From Phocaeicola faecalis (lineage in GTDB: Bacteria > Bacteroidota > Bacteroidia > Bacteroidales > Bacteroidaceae), in the NCBI RefSeq assembly GCF_021730445.1, contig NZ_JADNRM010000025.1:1012-44424 (forward strand): DNA of 43,413 nucleotides, in the 5' to 3' direction. Positions 1-7,153 of the stretch are shown here, piece after piece. Position 1 is the first letter of the stretch; each line of letters begins with the position of its first letter. A program made the position numbers and the translations under genes. A model generated the notes under the pieces. It was not told the DNA's origin, made no database searches, and saw only the letters and a program-made list of their open reading frames with translations.

Positions 1-127
1 AAAGCCGATTGTCATTGGAATTATGGGAAATCCCAAAGATATAAGTGTTGAGGCGTTGAAAAAGTTCGGAAAAGTGATAAGAATGAATGAGAAAAAACTG
101 TTTAATGAAAAAGATACCATGTTCTAG
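1..127 (+). CDS. M16 (insulinase-type) peptidase, C-terminal end only
   Basis: Only the last 41 codons are inside the window, read from base 2 to the TAG at 125-127. The tail has the form KPIVIGIMGNP...ALKKFGKVIRM, which resembles the C-terminal strand and helix of periplasmic M16 zinc peptidases (a V/I-V-GN-P-D run, then a helix ending in FGKV). No catalytic residue is visible because the HxxEH motif lies far upstream. The assignment therefore rests on a short tail pattern and is tentative. Confidence 0.5.
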   Translation, partial: KPIVIGIMGNPKDISVEALKKFGKVIRMNEKKLFNEKDTMF

Positions 128-212
128 GGCTTTTATAGAATTAAACAAACCAAGACAGTAAGTGTTTGAGAAGTAGCTGCCTCAATATTTTATTTTGAAA
201 CAGCTACTTTTC

Positions 213-908
213 TTATAATATCTTCCCTATTTCATTCCAATCCTCTATTATCCCCGTAGGCTGAAAAGGAAACTTTGTCGTTTTATTCACATTATAAAAT
301 ATCTGTCCGAGTCCTGCATCTTTGGCACCGACTACGTCATTTTTCCAATTATCTCCTATCATCAAGGAAGTATGCAATTCCGACTGCGTGGCCGACATCG
401 CAAAATAAAATATTTCAGGAAAAGGTTTATGTACACCAATATCCTCTGACAAGACTACTTTCTTAAAGAATTTATCAACTCCTGCCGAACGCATTTTTTG
501 CTCTTGTAACTCTCTAAAGCCGTTGGAAAGAATATACAGATTGTATTTTGAAGATAAATACTCCAATGCTTCAACAGCATGCGGCATTGTCTTTTTCTTA
601 TACACTATCTCAGCAAAGAAATCATCTGAATATGCTTTTACCAATGTTTTATCTTCCACACCGACCTGCTGCAGAGGGTATGAAAAGCGCATATCATTCA
701 ATTCATCTTTTGTGATATGTCCGGCACCATATTCTCCCCAAAGGATTTCATTCCGTTCACTATATATAGTATAAAACTGATGAAAAGAATCAAAGTATCG
801 TTCAAAGTGATACTTCTCATACATGTCCTGAAACGTATCGCAGGCATTCTCGGAGAATGCCCAAACCGTATCGTCCAAATCTATAAATATGCTCTTATAC
901 ATATACAC
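213..908 (-). CDS. HAD hydrolase, YjjG family (pyrimidine nucleotidase-like)
   Basis: A 231-residue cytoplasmic haloacid dehalogenase-type phosphatase. HAD motif I is seen as FIDLDDTVW near residues 8-16 (nucleophile Asp and acid Asp two residues on), motif II as LSNG near 126-129, the motif III Lys in HKP, and motif IV as MIGDNWKNDV near 182-191. The helical cap after motif I and the total length fit the YjjG / TIGR02254 family, whose members dephosphorylate non-canonical pyrimidine nucleoside monophosphates. That substrate is inferred from the family. Two ATGs two codons apart (908 and 902) are both possible starts. The terminator of the upstream lipoprotein gene lies immediately before it, so it probably has its own weak promoter. 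Confidence 0.85.
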   Translation of the reverse strand: MYMYKSIFIDLDDTVWAFSENACDTFQDMYEKYHFERYFDSFHQFYTIYSERNEILWGEYGAGHITKDELNDMRFSYPLQQVGVEDKTLVKAYSDDFFAEIVYKKKTMPHAVEALEYLSSKYNLYILSNGFRELQEQKMRSAGVDKFFKKVVLSEDIGVHKPFPEIFYFAMSATQSELHTSLMIGDNWKNDVVGAKDAGLGQIFYNVNKTTKFPFQPTGIIEDWNEIGKIL

Positions 909-922
909 TCAAAAAGATTAAA

Positions 923-957
923 AAAGGGGTTGTGTCTGATGGAGACGCAACCCCTTT
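923..957 (-). terminator. Rho-independent terminator after the lipoprotein gene
   Basis: AAAGGGGTTG (923-932) pairs with CAACCCCTTT (948-957). The stem extends inward through TGTCT/GAGACG with one G-T wobble to about 14 bp around a small loop. On the minus strand the stem is followed by a T-rich run (complement of 911-922). It ends the transcript of the gene at 979-1827 and sits just ahead of the HAD gene. Confidence 0.85.
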
Positions 958-978
958 ACGGGATAATTATTTATTATT

Positions 979-1827
979 TTATTTTACCTGAATAACAAGA
1001 TACCTTGATACACTCCAAAATTGATTAGGATTGGTTATCTTCAGAATTAACTGACCTTTTGCATCTTTTACCAGTTCGTAAGAACCTGCAGGATGAGTAG
1101 TCAACAGTTCTGCGCGTTTTGAATACAATTTGATTTCCTTGTCTGTACGGATATCAATCTGAGTAAAATAATCTTTATTGAAATCGTCATTCTTTAGTAC
1201 GTCACCATTCTTAAGAATCTTCTGATCTTTCAATTCCGATTTTGTACCAAACACAAACCATGCAGTGTTCAAAGCCTTATCCTGACTGGCAACAGTGGCA
1301 GATTTTGCTTCATTTTCAGCAGTTAAATCACTTACATTCTGACTTAAACCGGCTACTGCGTCATCCAATTCCGCTATACGAATATTCTTTGAAGCAAGCT
1401 CTGTCTGCAAAGTTTCAATTTGTTGTTGTTTAGCTTCCAACTCCTTAGTCAAATTAGCAATAGCTTTCTTCAACTGTGCGGAATTATACCTGCTGTTCTT
1501 CAATTGCTCTTCCAACTTAGCAATCTGTTCGCGATTAGCCTGCAATTTTTCACTAATAAAACGAATATCATCTTTTATCTTATCTGCACTATTTTCACGA
1601 ATAGAACCACTCTGCAAGTCAACACGGTTTTCTGCTTCGTTTATTTGTCGAAAACCTTCTTGAACCTCATTGAATGCACCCATAATCTCGTCCAATTCAG
1701 CATTTCTGTTGGACAGTTCCACCATTAAAGAATCATTCTGAGCCTTCATAGCCTCATTTTTTGCCCCATTACCACAAGAGCTTAACAGGGCAACAGACAA
1801 CAATGATAAAATTACTAACTTTTTCAT
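979..1827 (-). CDS. Coiled-coil lipoprotein (Cbp1-like family)
   Basis: 282 residues. The N-terminus has a lysine pair, a hydrophobic stretch and the lipobox LLSSC with Cys19, so it is a lipidated envelope protein. Residues about 25-185 are rich in Glu, Gln, Lys and Leu in heptad style and read as a long coiled coil. Residues about 190-282 form a small globular C-terminal domain ending in SVSRYLVIQVK. Lipoproteins of this build in Bacteroides are annotated as Cbp1-family collagen-binding adhesins; I recall that name from memory and nothing in the sequence proves collagen binding. It starts 28 bp after the rsmI stop, so the two are probably co-transcribed, and it ends at a strong terminator. 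Confidence 0.75.
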   Translation of the reverse strand: MKKLVILSLLSVALLSSCGNGAKNEAMKAQNDSLMVELSNRNAELDEIMGAFNEVQEGFRQINEAENRVDLQSGSIRENSADKIKDDIRFISEKLQANREQIAKLEEQLKNSRYNSAQLKKAIANLTKELEAKQQQIETLQTELASKNIRIAELDDAVAGLSQNVSDLTAENEAKSATVASQDKALNTAWFVFGTKSELKDQKILKNGDVLKNDDFNKDYFTQIDIRTDKEIKLYSKRAELLTTHPAGSYELVKDAKGQLILKITNPNQFWSVSRYLVIQVK

Positions 1828-1855
1828 CTGCTTTACTTTTTAAAGTTCATTATTT

Positions 1856-2530
1856 TTAGTCCTCTTTTCCACCGAGCACAATAACAATCTCGCCACGCGG
1901 TTCGTTCTCTGTGAAATGCGCTATAACTTCTGTCAATGTACCCCGTACACTTTCTTCGTGTATTTTAGAAATCTCACGACATACGGAAACAGGCCTTCCG
2001 GCACCGAAAAACTCGGCAAATTGAGTCAAGGTTTTCACTAAACGATAAGGCGACTCATAGAATATCATCGTTCTCTTCTCTTCCTGCAGAGACGTGAGTC
2101 GAGTGACCCGACCTTTCTTTTGAGGCAGAAAACCCTCAAAACAAAAACGTTCATCAGGCAATCCGGAGGCAACCAATGCTGGCACAAAAGCGGTGGCTCC
2201 CGGCAAACATTGCACTTCAATACCGTTTCTTACACATTCCCGCACTACCAAAAATCCGGGATCTGAGATACCAGGAGTGCCGGCATCGGATATCAATGCC
2301 ACAGTTTCGCCCGCCTTGATTCTATTAACAACGCCTTCAACCGTTTTATGTTCATTGAATTTATGATGGGACTGCATTGCATTCTTTATTTCATAATGTT
2401 TCAAAAGAATGCCGGAAGTACGAGTATCTTCGGCCAATATGAGGTCGGCCTCCTTCAGCACGCGAATAGCGCGAAAAGTCATATCTTCCAAATTTCCTAC
2501 GGGAGTAGGCACTACATACAGTTTTCCCAT
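1856..2530 (-). CDS. rsmI: 16S rRNA (cytidine-1402-2'-O)-methyltransferase RsmI
   Basis: 224 residues, a tetrapyrrole-methylase-fold enzyme that methylates the ribose of C1402 in 16S rRNA using S-adenosylmethionine. Seen in sequence: MGKLYVVPTPVGNLEDMTFRA at the N-terminus, LAEDTRTS near residue 33, the glycine-rich ISDAGTPGISDPG near 80-92, the FEGFLP segment near 132 and a YESPYR motif near 154. These are RsmI hallmarks. It is shorter than the E. coli protein, lacking the small C-terminal domain, which is common in Bacteroidota. The gene heads a two-gene minus-strand unit with the downstream lipoprotein and is divergent from tdk. Confidence 0.95.
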   Translation of the reverse strand: MGKLYVVPTPVGNLEDMTFRAIRVLKEADLILAEDTRTSGILLKHYEIKNAMQSHHKFNEHKTVEGVVNRIKAGETVALISDAGTPGISDPGFLVVRECVRNGIEVQCLPGATAFVPALVASGLPDERFCFEGFLPQKKGRVTRLTSLQEEKRTMIFYESPYRLVKTLTQFAEFFGAGRPVSVCREISKIHEESVRGTLTEVIAHFTENEPRGEIVIVLGGKED

Positions 2531-2559
2531 AAAACACTCCTAATTCTGTTATATGGTGA

Positions 2560-2588
2560 CAAATGTAGAAAGAAATCGAATGTACAAA
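2560..2588 (-). promoter_or_regulatory. Candidate promoter of rsmI
   Basis: On the minus strand, TACATTTG (plus-strand 2560-2567) matches the Bacteroides -7 consensus TAnnTTTG. A TTTG (plus-strand 2585-2588) lies upstream, separated by 17 bp rather than the usual 19-21. It lies 30 bp before the rsmI start. Confidence 0.5.
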
Positions 2589-2693
2589 GTTAATTGATGC
2601 TATTATTTAACAGATGTTGCACATTCCTTTAACATTATATCTTTTATTAATAAAAATATTGGGGATTATAGTCCTTTTTTGGGGTACAAATAG

Positions 2694-2701
2694 TACATTT
2701 G
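2694..2701 (+). promoter_or_regulatory. -7 element of the tdk promoter
   Basis: TACATTTG matches TAnnTTTG and ends 34 bp before the tdk start codon. I see no convincing TTG-type -33 box at 19-21 bp upstream, so only the -7 element is claimed. Confidence 0.45.
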
Positions 2702-2735
2702 CATTCATAACTAAAATCAATTATCACTATTTATC

Positions 2736-3335
2736 ATGGTAGTTTTTTCAGAAGACCACATACAAGAGACACGTAGAAGAGGAAGGATAGAAGTAATTTG
2801 CGGTTCCATGTTCTCAGGCAAAACGGAAGAACTTATCCGACGCTTGAAACGCGCCAAGTTTGCTCGCCAGAGAGTAGAAATATTCAAACCGGCTTTGGAT
2901 ACCCGATACTCGGAAGAAGAAGTCGTGTCACACGATAGTAACTCCATTGCCTCCACTCCTATCGACACTTCTGCCAGTATATTATTATTCTCTTCAGATA
3001 AAGATGTGGTAGGTATAGATGAAGCACAGTTCTTCGACGATGGTTTGGTAAGTGTATGCAACCAGCTGGCCGACAGTGGCATACGTGTTATTGTAGCCGG
3101 ACTGGATATGGATTTCAAGAGAATCCCATTCGGGCCTATTCCGGCTCTTTGTGCCATTGCCGATGAAGTGACCAAGGTACATGCCATCTGTGTAAAATGC
3201 GGCAATTTGGCTTATGCTTCGCATCGTATAACAAAAAGTGAAAAAAGAGTACTTCTCGGCGAGAAATCCGACTATGAGCCGCTATGCCGCGAATGCTACC
3301 GGAAAGCTATTGAAGAAGAACAAACCATCAAATAA
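2736..3335 (+). CDS. tdk: Thymidine kinase
   Basis: 199-residue type II thymidine kinase that phosphorylates thymidine to dTMP with ATP in the salvage pathway. Seen: the P-loop GSMFSGKT at residues 23-30, the lid and Walker B stretch GIDEAQFF near residues 92-99, and a zinc-binding pair CVKC near 155-158 with CREC near 187-190. Length and motif order match the bacterial tetrameric enzyme. It has its own -7 element, is divergent from rsmI, and is followed after 12 bp by the AI-2E permease. In Bacteroides genetics tdk confers sensitivity to fluorodeoxyuridine, which is established knowledge and not visible here. Confidence 0.97.
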   Translation: MVVFSEDHIQETRRRGRIEVICGSMFSGKTEELIRRLKRAKFARQRVEIFKPALDTRYSEEEVVSHDSNSIASTPIDTSASILLFSSDKDVVGIDEAQFFDDGLVSVCNQLADSGIRVIVAGLDMDFKRIPFGPIPALCAIADEVTKVHAICVKCGNLAYASHRITKSEKRVLLGEKSDYEPLCRECYRKAIEEEQTIK

Positions 3336-3347
3336 GTCCATACAATT

Positions 3348-4484
3348 ATGTTACAGAAGAAAATAACATTTGACAGTTTTATCCGTGGAATTCTAAGCGG
3401 AATTGTCATTATAGGGATACTCTATTTGGTCAATCGTTTAAGCGGAGTGTTACTCCCATTTTTCGTTGCATGGCTCATTGCCTACCTTATTTATCCTATG
3501 GTTACTTTCTTCCAATATAAATTGCGTTTAAAGAATAGGGTTATTTCTATTTTTGCAGTCATGCTGGTATTAATATGTATCGGTGTACTGGCATTTATCG
3601 GACTGGTCCCTCCTATTGTAGAAGAATTCGGGAAATTAAAAGAGCTGCTTGCCGATTACTTTGTGGAAGGCTCAAAACAAGCAGCCATTCCCGGCACTGT
3701 GGCCAATTTTATCAAAGAGCATATCGATATGCTCAAAATAAATGAGGCATTGAATGAAGATCGTATTGCTCAAACCATGCGCGACGTACTGCCACAGGTA
3801 TGGGCTATCTTTACGCAATCTGTCAATGTTGTCGTAAGCGTATTCACTTCTTTCATAATACTGCTTTATACCTTTTTCATCCTGCTGGATTATGAAGCTA
3901 TTGCCAAGGGCTGGATAAAACTGGTTCCTGTAAAACACCGCGATATGACCGTTAAAATAGTAAATGACGTGCAAGAAGGTATGAACAAGTATTTCCGCGG
4001 ACAAGCAGTGGTAGCTTTTTGTGTAGGCATTTTGTTCAGTATCGGTTTTCTGATTATTGACTTCCCATTAGCTATCGGCTTCGGATTGTTTATCGGTTTA
4101 CTCAATATGGTACCTTATTTACAACTCATCGCTTTTATCCCTACTATATTATTAGCACTACTCAAAGCCGCTGATACCGGAGAAAATTTCTGGTGGATAT
4201 TATTCTGTGCATTTTTAGTCTTTTGCATTGTACAAATAATACAGGACGGACTGATTGTTCCCAAAGTAATGGGGAAAATAACGGGTCTGAACCCCGCTAT
4301 CATTCTCTTGTCCTTGTCTGTTTGGGGAGCATTGATGGGAATTGTAGGAATGATTATTGCCTTGCCATGCACCAGCTTAATGCTTTCCTACTACCAACGA
4401 TACATCCACATAAAAGAAAAAGAATTTTCGAGAGATGACAATACGCCTGATAATCAAGGAGAAAACAAATTAATTGAAAAATAA
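3348..4484 (+). CDS. AI-2E family transporter (PerM/YhhT-like)
   Basis: 378-residue multi-span inner-membrane protein. Hydrophobic segments are seen around residues 14-45, 60-90, 155-180, 210-250, 255-280, 285-310 and 315-345, giving the usual seven to eight spans, with a large loop at about 95-150 between the early and late spans. The late pattern GLNPAIILLSLSVWGALMG and the preceding glycine- and proline-rich GLLNMVPYL are typical of the AI-2E transporter family (PF01594). Despite the name, substrates vary, including sodium/proton exchange in some members, so the substrate is unknown. The charged C-terminal tail is cytoplasmic. It is probably co-transcribed with tdk. Confidence 0.9.
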   Translation: MLQKKITFDSFIRGILSGIVIIGILYLVNRLSGVLLPFFVAWLIAYLIYPMVTFFQYKLRLKNRVISIFAVMLVLICIGVLAFIGLVPPIVEEFGKLKELLADYFVEGSKQAAIPGTVANFIKEHIDMLKINEALNEDRIAQTMRDVLPQVWAIFTQSVNVVVSVFTSFIILLYTFFILLDYEAIAKGWIKLVPVKHRDMTVKIVNDVQEGMNKYFRGQAVVAFCVGILFSIGFLIIDFPLAIGFGLFIGLLNMVPYLQLIAFIPTILLALLKAADTGENFWWILFCAFLVFCIVQIIQDGLIVPKVMGKITGLNPAIILLSLSVWGALMGIVGMIIALPCTSLMLSYYQRYIHIKEKEFSRDDNTPDNQGENKLIEK

Positions 4485-4506
4485 TTCAAAAAAATTAGGT
4501 AGTATA

Positions 4507-4538
4507 TTTGGAAGTTTAAATAAAAACCTCTATCTTTG
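4507..4538 (+). promoter_or_regulatory. Promoter of tRNA-Lys
   Basis: TTTG (4507-4510), a 20-bp spacer, then TATCTTTG (4531-4538): a complete Bacteroides sigma-ABfr promoter. The expected start near 4545 gives a 5' leader of about 30 nt before the mature tRNA. Confidence 0.85.
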
Positions 4539-4575
4539 CACTCGCAATTCGGAAGAAAAGCAATAATAAAGGATT

Positions 4576-4648
4576 GATTCGCTAGCTCAGCAGGTAGAGC
4601 ACAACACTTTTAATGTTGGGGTCTTGGGTTCGAGCCCCAAGCGGATCA
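4576..4648 (+). tRNA. tRNA-Lys (anticodon UUU)
   Basis: 73-nt cloverleaf. Acceptor arms GATTCGC (4576-4582) and GCGGATC (4641-4647) pair with one G-T wobble, followed by discriminator A4648. The anticodon stem CAACA/TGTTG (4602-4606, 4614-4618) holds the loop CTTTTAA with anticodon TTT at 4609-4611. The T arm has the GGTTCGAGCCCC pattern. CCA is not encoded. A promoter precedes it and an intrinsic terminator follows, so it is a single-gene transcript. Confidence 0.97.
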
Positions 4649-4658
4649 CTTGAAAGTC

Positions 4659-4690
4659 AGAGAGTTACATCAAAGTAGCTCTCTTTTTTT
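4659..4690 (+). terminator. Terminator of tRNA-Lys
   Basis: AGAGAGTTAC (4659-4668) pairs with GTAGCTCTCT (4675-4684) around a 6-nt loop with one wobble, followed by a run of T to 4690. It marks the boundary between the conserved tRNA locus and the AT-rich insert. Confidence 0.9.
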
Positions 4691-4786
4691 ATACCCAATT
4701 TGCGTAGGTTTACATGGTTCAGTTAAATAATTGTGGATCAATCTGAAAACCCTGTGGGTGTTTCATGTAGATTATCAAAATAGTAT

Positions 4787-4794
4787 TATCTTTG
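4787..4794 (+). promoter_or_regulatory. -7 element upstream of the restriction genes
   Basis: TATCTTTG matches TAnnTTTG. The -33 region is weak (no TTTG at 19-21 bp). The start of transcription would be near 4801, leaving an unusually long leader of about 147 nt before the endonuclease start at 4948. The leader holds no convincing gene. Confidence 0.45.
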
Positions 4795-4947
4795 CGTATT
4801 AGACTAAATTAGTAGTGTATCAACAAATCTCCAAACTCAAGAATAAACAGAACATTCATTGAAGGTGAAACCATACACAGCTAATAGAGTTATTGCCATT
4901 AATAACAATCAAAAAATCGAACAGTAAATACATTATCTAAACAACAT

Positions 4948-5829
4948 ATGTTCAAAGAATATATAAATAAACAGTTTACATCATATCAAAATGCTGTTGA
5001 ATACTATACTATTAATCCTGACTGCATAATTAATATTGAGAAATTTGTAATGAATGAAATTCGTCATTTTATTAATTTACATCTTCCCGAAATTAAAAGA
5101 GATTATGATGAGGCATCGTATTTGTATCCCTTTTGGAAAAACTATCCTCCCCTTGATCGTGGACGAGCTCCTATTGGAGACCAATATCCTTGGATTGAGG
5201 TTGGAGAACAGGTCTTTGGTAATAAACTATCCCGTTATTTCGCGTCAAATTTTGGAATCAAAGACTCTGGATTGCCTTCTGGTTCTGATGATAGATGTAT
5301 TATATCTAGTGAACGAATAAAAAAAGATCTTGGTATTACTGATTCTGTTTGGGTTTTCATTGATATTAAATCTGCTGGACCTCGTGATGATTTCAACCAT
5401 GCTGTTATGTCGCCATATCAAGTTTCCGGTTCTGGAGATTGGAACCAAATGGAGGATGGAGTTTCCAATAATCCTATTTTAGCATATGGTAAAATGGCAT
5501 CACATGATTTTCTATGTTCTCTTTCACCTGTTTATGTTTTAAGTGATGGAACAATAGCTCCTTTAGTTACATTTGTTATTAAGCCTGTATATAAAATGCT
5601 TTATAATGGGAATGAAACAATCGGGCAACCACTTGAAAAGATTAAAATCGCATGTATTCCTAATGGTTTACTGCTGACCCATAATCCTAATTATTTAGGG
5701 AAATATCCTGGATTGTTTTTCCCGGGAAAAGATGATAAAAGCAAGGATGCAAGGAAAATTCGTGCACGAGTTTCTTTTGATATTCTTAAAAAAATTGACT
5801 CGTGGCGTGTTGAAGAAATTTATGTTTGA
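4948..5829 (+). CDS. Type II restriction endonuclease, BglI family
   Basis: 293 residues, close to BglI (299). By recalled comparison it shares long blocks with BglI: FWKNYPPLDRG near 62-72, GDQYPWIEVGE near 78-88, a GLPSGSDDR segment at 108-116, FIDIKSAGPRD at 137-147, QVSGSGDW, and LSDGTIAP. The putative metal-binding catalytic residues are Asp114, Asp139 and Lys141, matching Asp116, Asp142 and Lys144 of BglI. It is therefore expected to cut GCCNNNNNGGC, though the exact specificity is inferred. It overlaps the methyltransferase ORF region and is visibly more AT-rich than the flanking core genes, consistent with horizontal gain. No controller (C) protein gene is seen. Confidence 0.92.
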   Translation: MFKEYINKQFTSYQNAVEYYTINPDCIINIEKFVMNEIRHFINLHLPEIKRDYDEASYLYPFWKNYPPLDRGRAPIGDQYPWIEVGEQVFGNKLSRYFASNFGIKDSGLPSGSDDRCIISSERIKKDLGITDSVWVFIDIKSAGPRDDFNHAVMSPYQVSGSGDWNQMEDGVSNNPILAYGKMASHDFLCSLSPVYVLSDGTIAPLVTFVIKPVYKMLYNGNETIGQPLEKIKIACIPNGLLLTHNPNYLGKYPGLFFPGKDDKSKDARKIRARVSFDILKKIDSWRVEEIYV

Positions 5830-5837
5830 AGGAATTT

Positions 5838-6782
5838 ATGAGCACTCTACAAATTAATACGGTTTATACAGGAGATTCTTGCGAATTGATGAAGAATATC
5901 AAGCCAGAGTCTCTTTCACTTTCTTTTTGGTCTCCCCCCTATTTTCTTGGCAAAGATTATGAAAAGGATGCTTCATATGAATCTTGGCAGTCTTTGCTAA
6001 AGACTGTTATATCCCTCCACTATAATGTATTAAAGCCTGGTGGTTTTCTTGTTATTAATATTGCAGATATACTTTCTTTCCAAGACGAAAATATGCCACG
6101 TATTATGGGACTTAATCCTTCCAATCGAAAATGTGCTGTTACAAAAGAAATGATTCTTAAAGTAAAAGAGGAACATCCTGAATTTAATAGAAGGCAGATT
6201 GCAACTGTATTAAAATGCAGTGAACAAACTATTGACCGAAGATTAAATGGGAATAATATTCGTGGCGGACGATATGCAACAGGAACTCATGTAAAACTTG
6301 TAGGTGGTAATCTTGAACAATATGCATATGAAGCAGGATTATTTCTTTATGACAAACGTATATGGAAAAAAGATCCGGCTTGGGCAAATAGCAAATGGAC
6401 CACAAATACTTTAAAGGCCGTTAGTGAAACCGAAGATTTATATATTTTCTGGAAGCCTGGTGAATATTTAGTAAATCGGGATAGGTTATCGTCTACAGAA
6501 TGGAAAGAATGGGGACATCGACAAATATGGGAAATTCCAAGTGTACGTGCAAATAACATACATCCAGCGATGTTTCCAATAGAATTGGCCCGACGAGTCA
6601 TACGCTTATTTACAGATGAAGGTGATACAGTACTAGATCCATTTCTTGGCAGTGGAACTACAGCTATCGCTGCAATAGAAACGAAAAGAAACTTCATAGG
6701 TATCGAAATGATGAAAAAATATGCAGAACTTGCTATTGCAAATATAGAAAAAGCTAAAGTAATATACCAGAACAATCAATGA
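5838..6782 (+). CDS. DNA methyltransferase of the BglI-like system (beta class, N4-cytosine type)
   Basis: 314 residues from the ATG at 5838, chosen because AAGGA lies at 5829-5833; a TTG at 5826 is an alternative. Motif IV is SPPY at residues 32-35, the form usual for N4-cytosine enzymes, and motif I is DPFLGSGTT at 267-275 near the C-terminus, so the order is the circularly permuted beta class. Residues about 102-138 contain a predicted helix-turn-helix (NRRQIATVLKCSEQTIDRRL) between motif IV and the later conserved blocks. It would protect host GCCNNNNNGGC sites from the endonuclease 9 bp upstream, with which it is co-transcribed. The target base is inferred from SPPY and from the partner. 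Confidence 0.9.
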   Translation: MSTLQINTVYTGDSCELMKNIKPESLSLSFWSPPYFLGKDYEKDASYESWQSLLKTVISLHYNVLKPGGFLVINIADILSFQDENMPRIMGLNPSNRKCAVTKEMILKVKEEHPEFNRRQIATVLKCSEQTIDRRLNGNNIRGGRYATGTHVKLVGGNLEQYAYEAGLFLYDKRIWKKDPAWANSKWTTNTLKAVSETEDLYIFWKPGEYLVNRDRLSSTEWKEWGHRQIWEIPSVRANNIHPAMFPIELARRVIRLFTDEGDTVLDPFLGSGTTAIAAIETKRNFIGIEMMKKYAELAIANIEKAKVIYQNNQ

Positions 6783-6840
6783 TTTTAAATATTAGCTATC
6801 ATTTTTAATGATATATCAAATACTGAAAGTTTATAGAATC

Positions 6841-6869
6841 TTGTTTTGTCTGTACGAAAACTATCTTTG
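6841..6869 (+). promoter_or_regulatory. Promoter of an apparently gene-less transcript
   Basis: TTG (6841-6843), an 18-bp spacer, then TATCTTTG (6862-6869), a full match to TAnnTTTG with a spacer one base shorter than usual. No start codon with a credible ORF follows. Confidence 0.55.
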
Positions 6870-6875
6870 CTTTCG

Positions 6876-7085
6876 CATGCTCCATGAACAAACTACAGCA
6901 AAAGCATGTAGCAAATTAGTGGGACAATTCATGGGATATGCTTGAAGCAAAAGACATAAAATTTTAAATATCAACACAATAACTCGGCAAAGAAAATTCT
7001 AAGCAGATTACTGAAAGACAAGTCAAAACAATACTTTAAGAAAACAACTCCTGCAATACCTTGATATTGTAGGAGTTGTTTTCTT
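6876..7085 (+). ncRNA. Candidate small RNA, about 210 nt
   Basis: Defined only by position: a consensus promoter about 7 bp upstream, no coding frame over 25-30 codons, and a strong intrinsic terminator at the 3' end. It lies between the restriction-modification pair and the tail of the arsenic operon. It matches no RNA family I recognise. It could instead be decayed coding sequence with a chance promoter. Confidence 0.35.
7042..7081 (+). terminator. Strong intrinsic terminator
   Basis: A 17-bp stem (7042-7058 with 7065-7081, one G-T wobble) with a CCTTGA loop, followed on the plus strand by TCTTTG. The minus-strand tail is not T-rich, so it mainly terminates plus-strand transcription. Confidence 0.8.
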
Positions 7086-7153
7086 TGTATAGTGTCCGTG
7101 ACCAAAGACACGATAATTTAAGAGAACTTAAAACTCATAAGCCGACTATGGCA

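Larger units (their letters stand above)
6783..7153. other. Gene-free AT-rich interval after the R-M pair
   Basis: 371 bp without a credible gene. It contains a weak AT-only hairpin just after the methyltransferase (TATCATT/AATGATA, 6797-6813), a promoter-like TTG-N18-TATCTTTG at 6841-6869 and a strong terminator at 7042-7081. All frames are broken by stops; the longest open stretches are about 20-30 codons with no recognised similarity. Confidence 0.7.

Noticed and set aside
4865..4927. 20-codon GTG-initiated frame in the endonuclease leader
   Set aside because: No strong ribosome binding site and no recognisable similarity; too short to call as a gene, so it is mentioned only as a leader property.
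4649..7153. tRNA-Lys as attachment site of an integrative element
   Set aside because: No integrase gene is present and I found no direct repeat of the tRNA 3' end within the insert. The tRNA keeps its own terminator.
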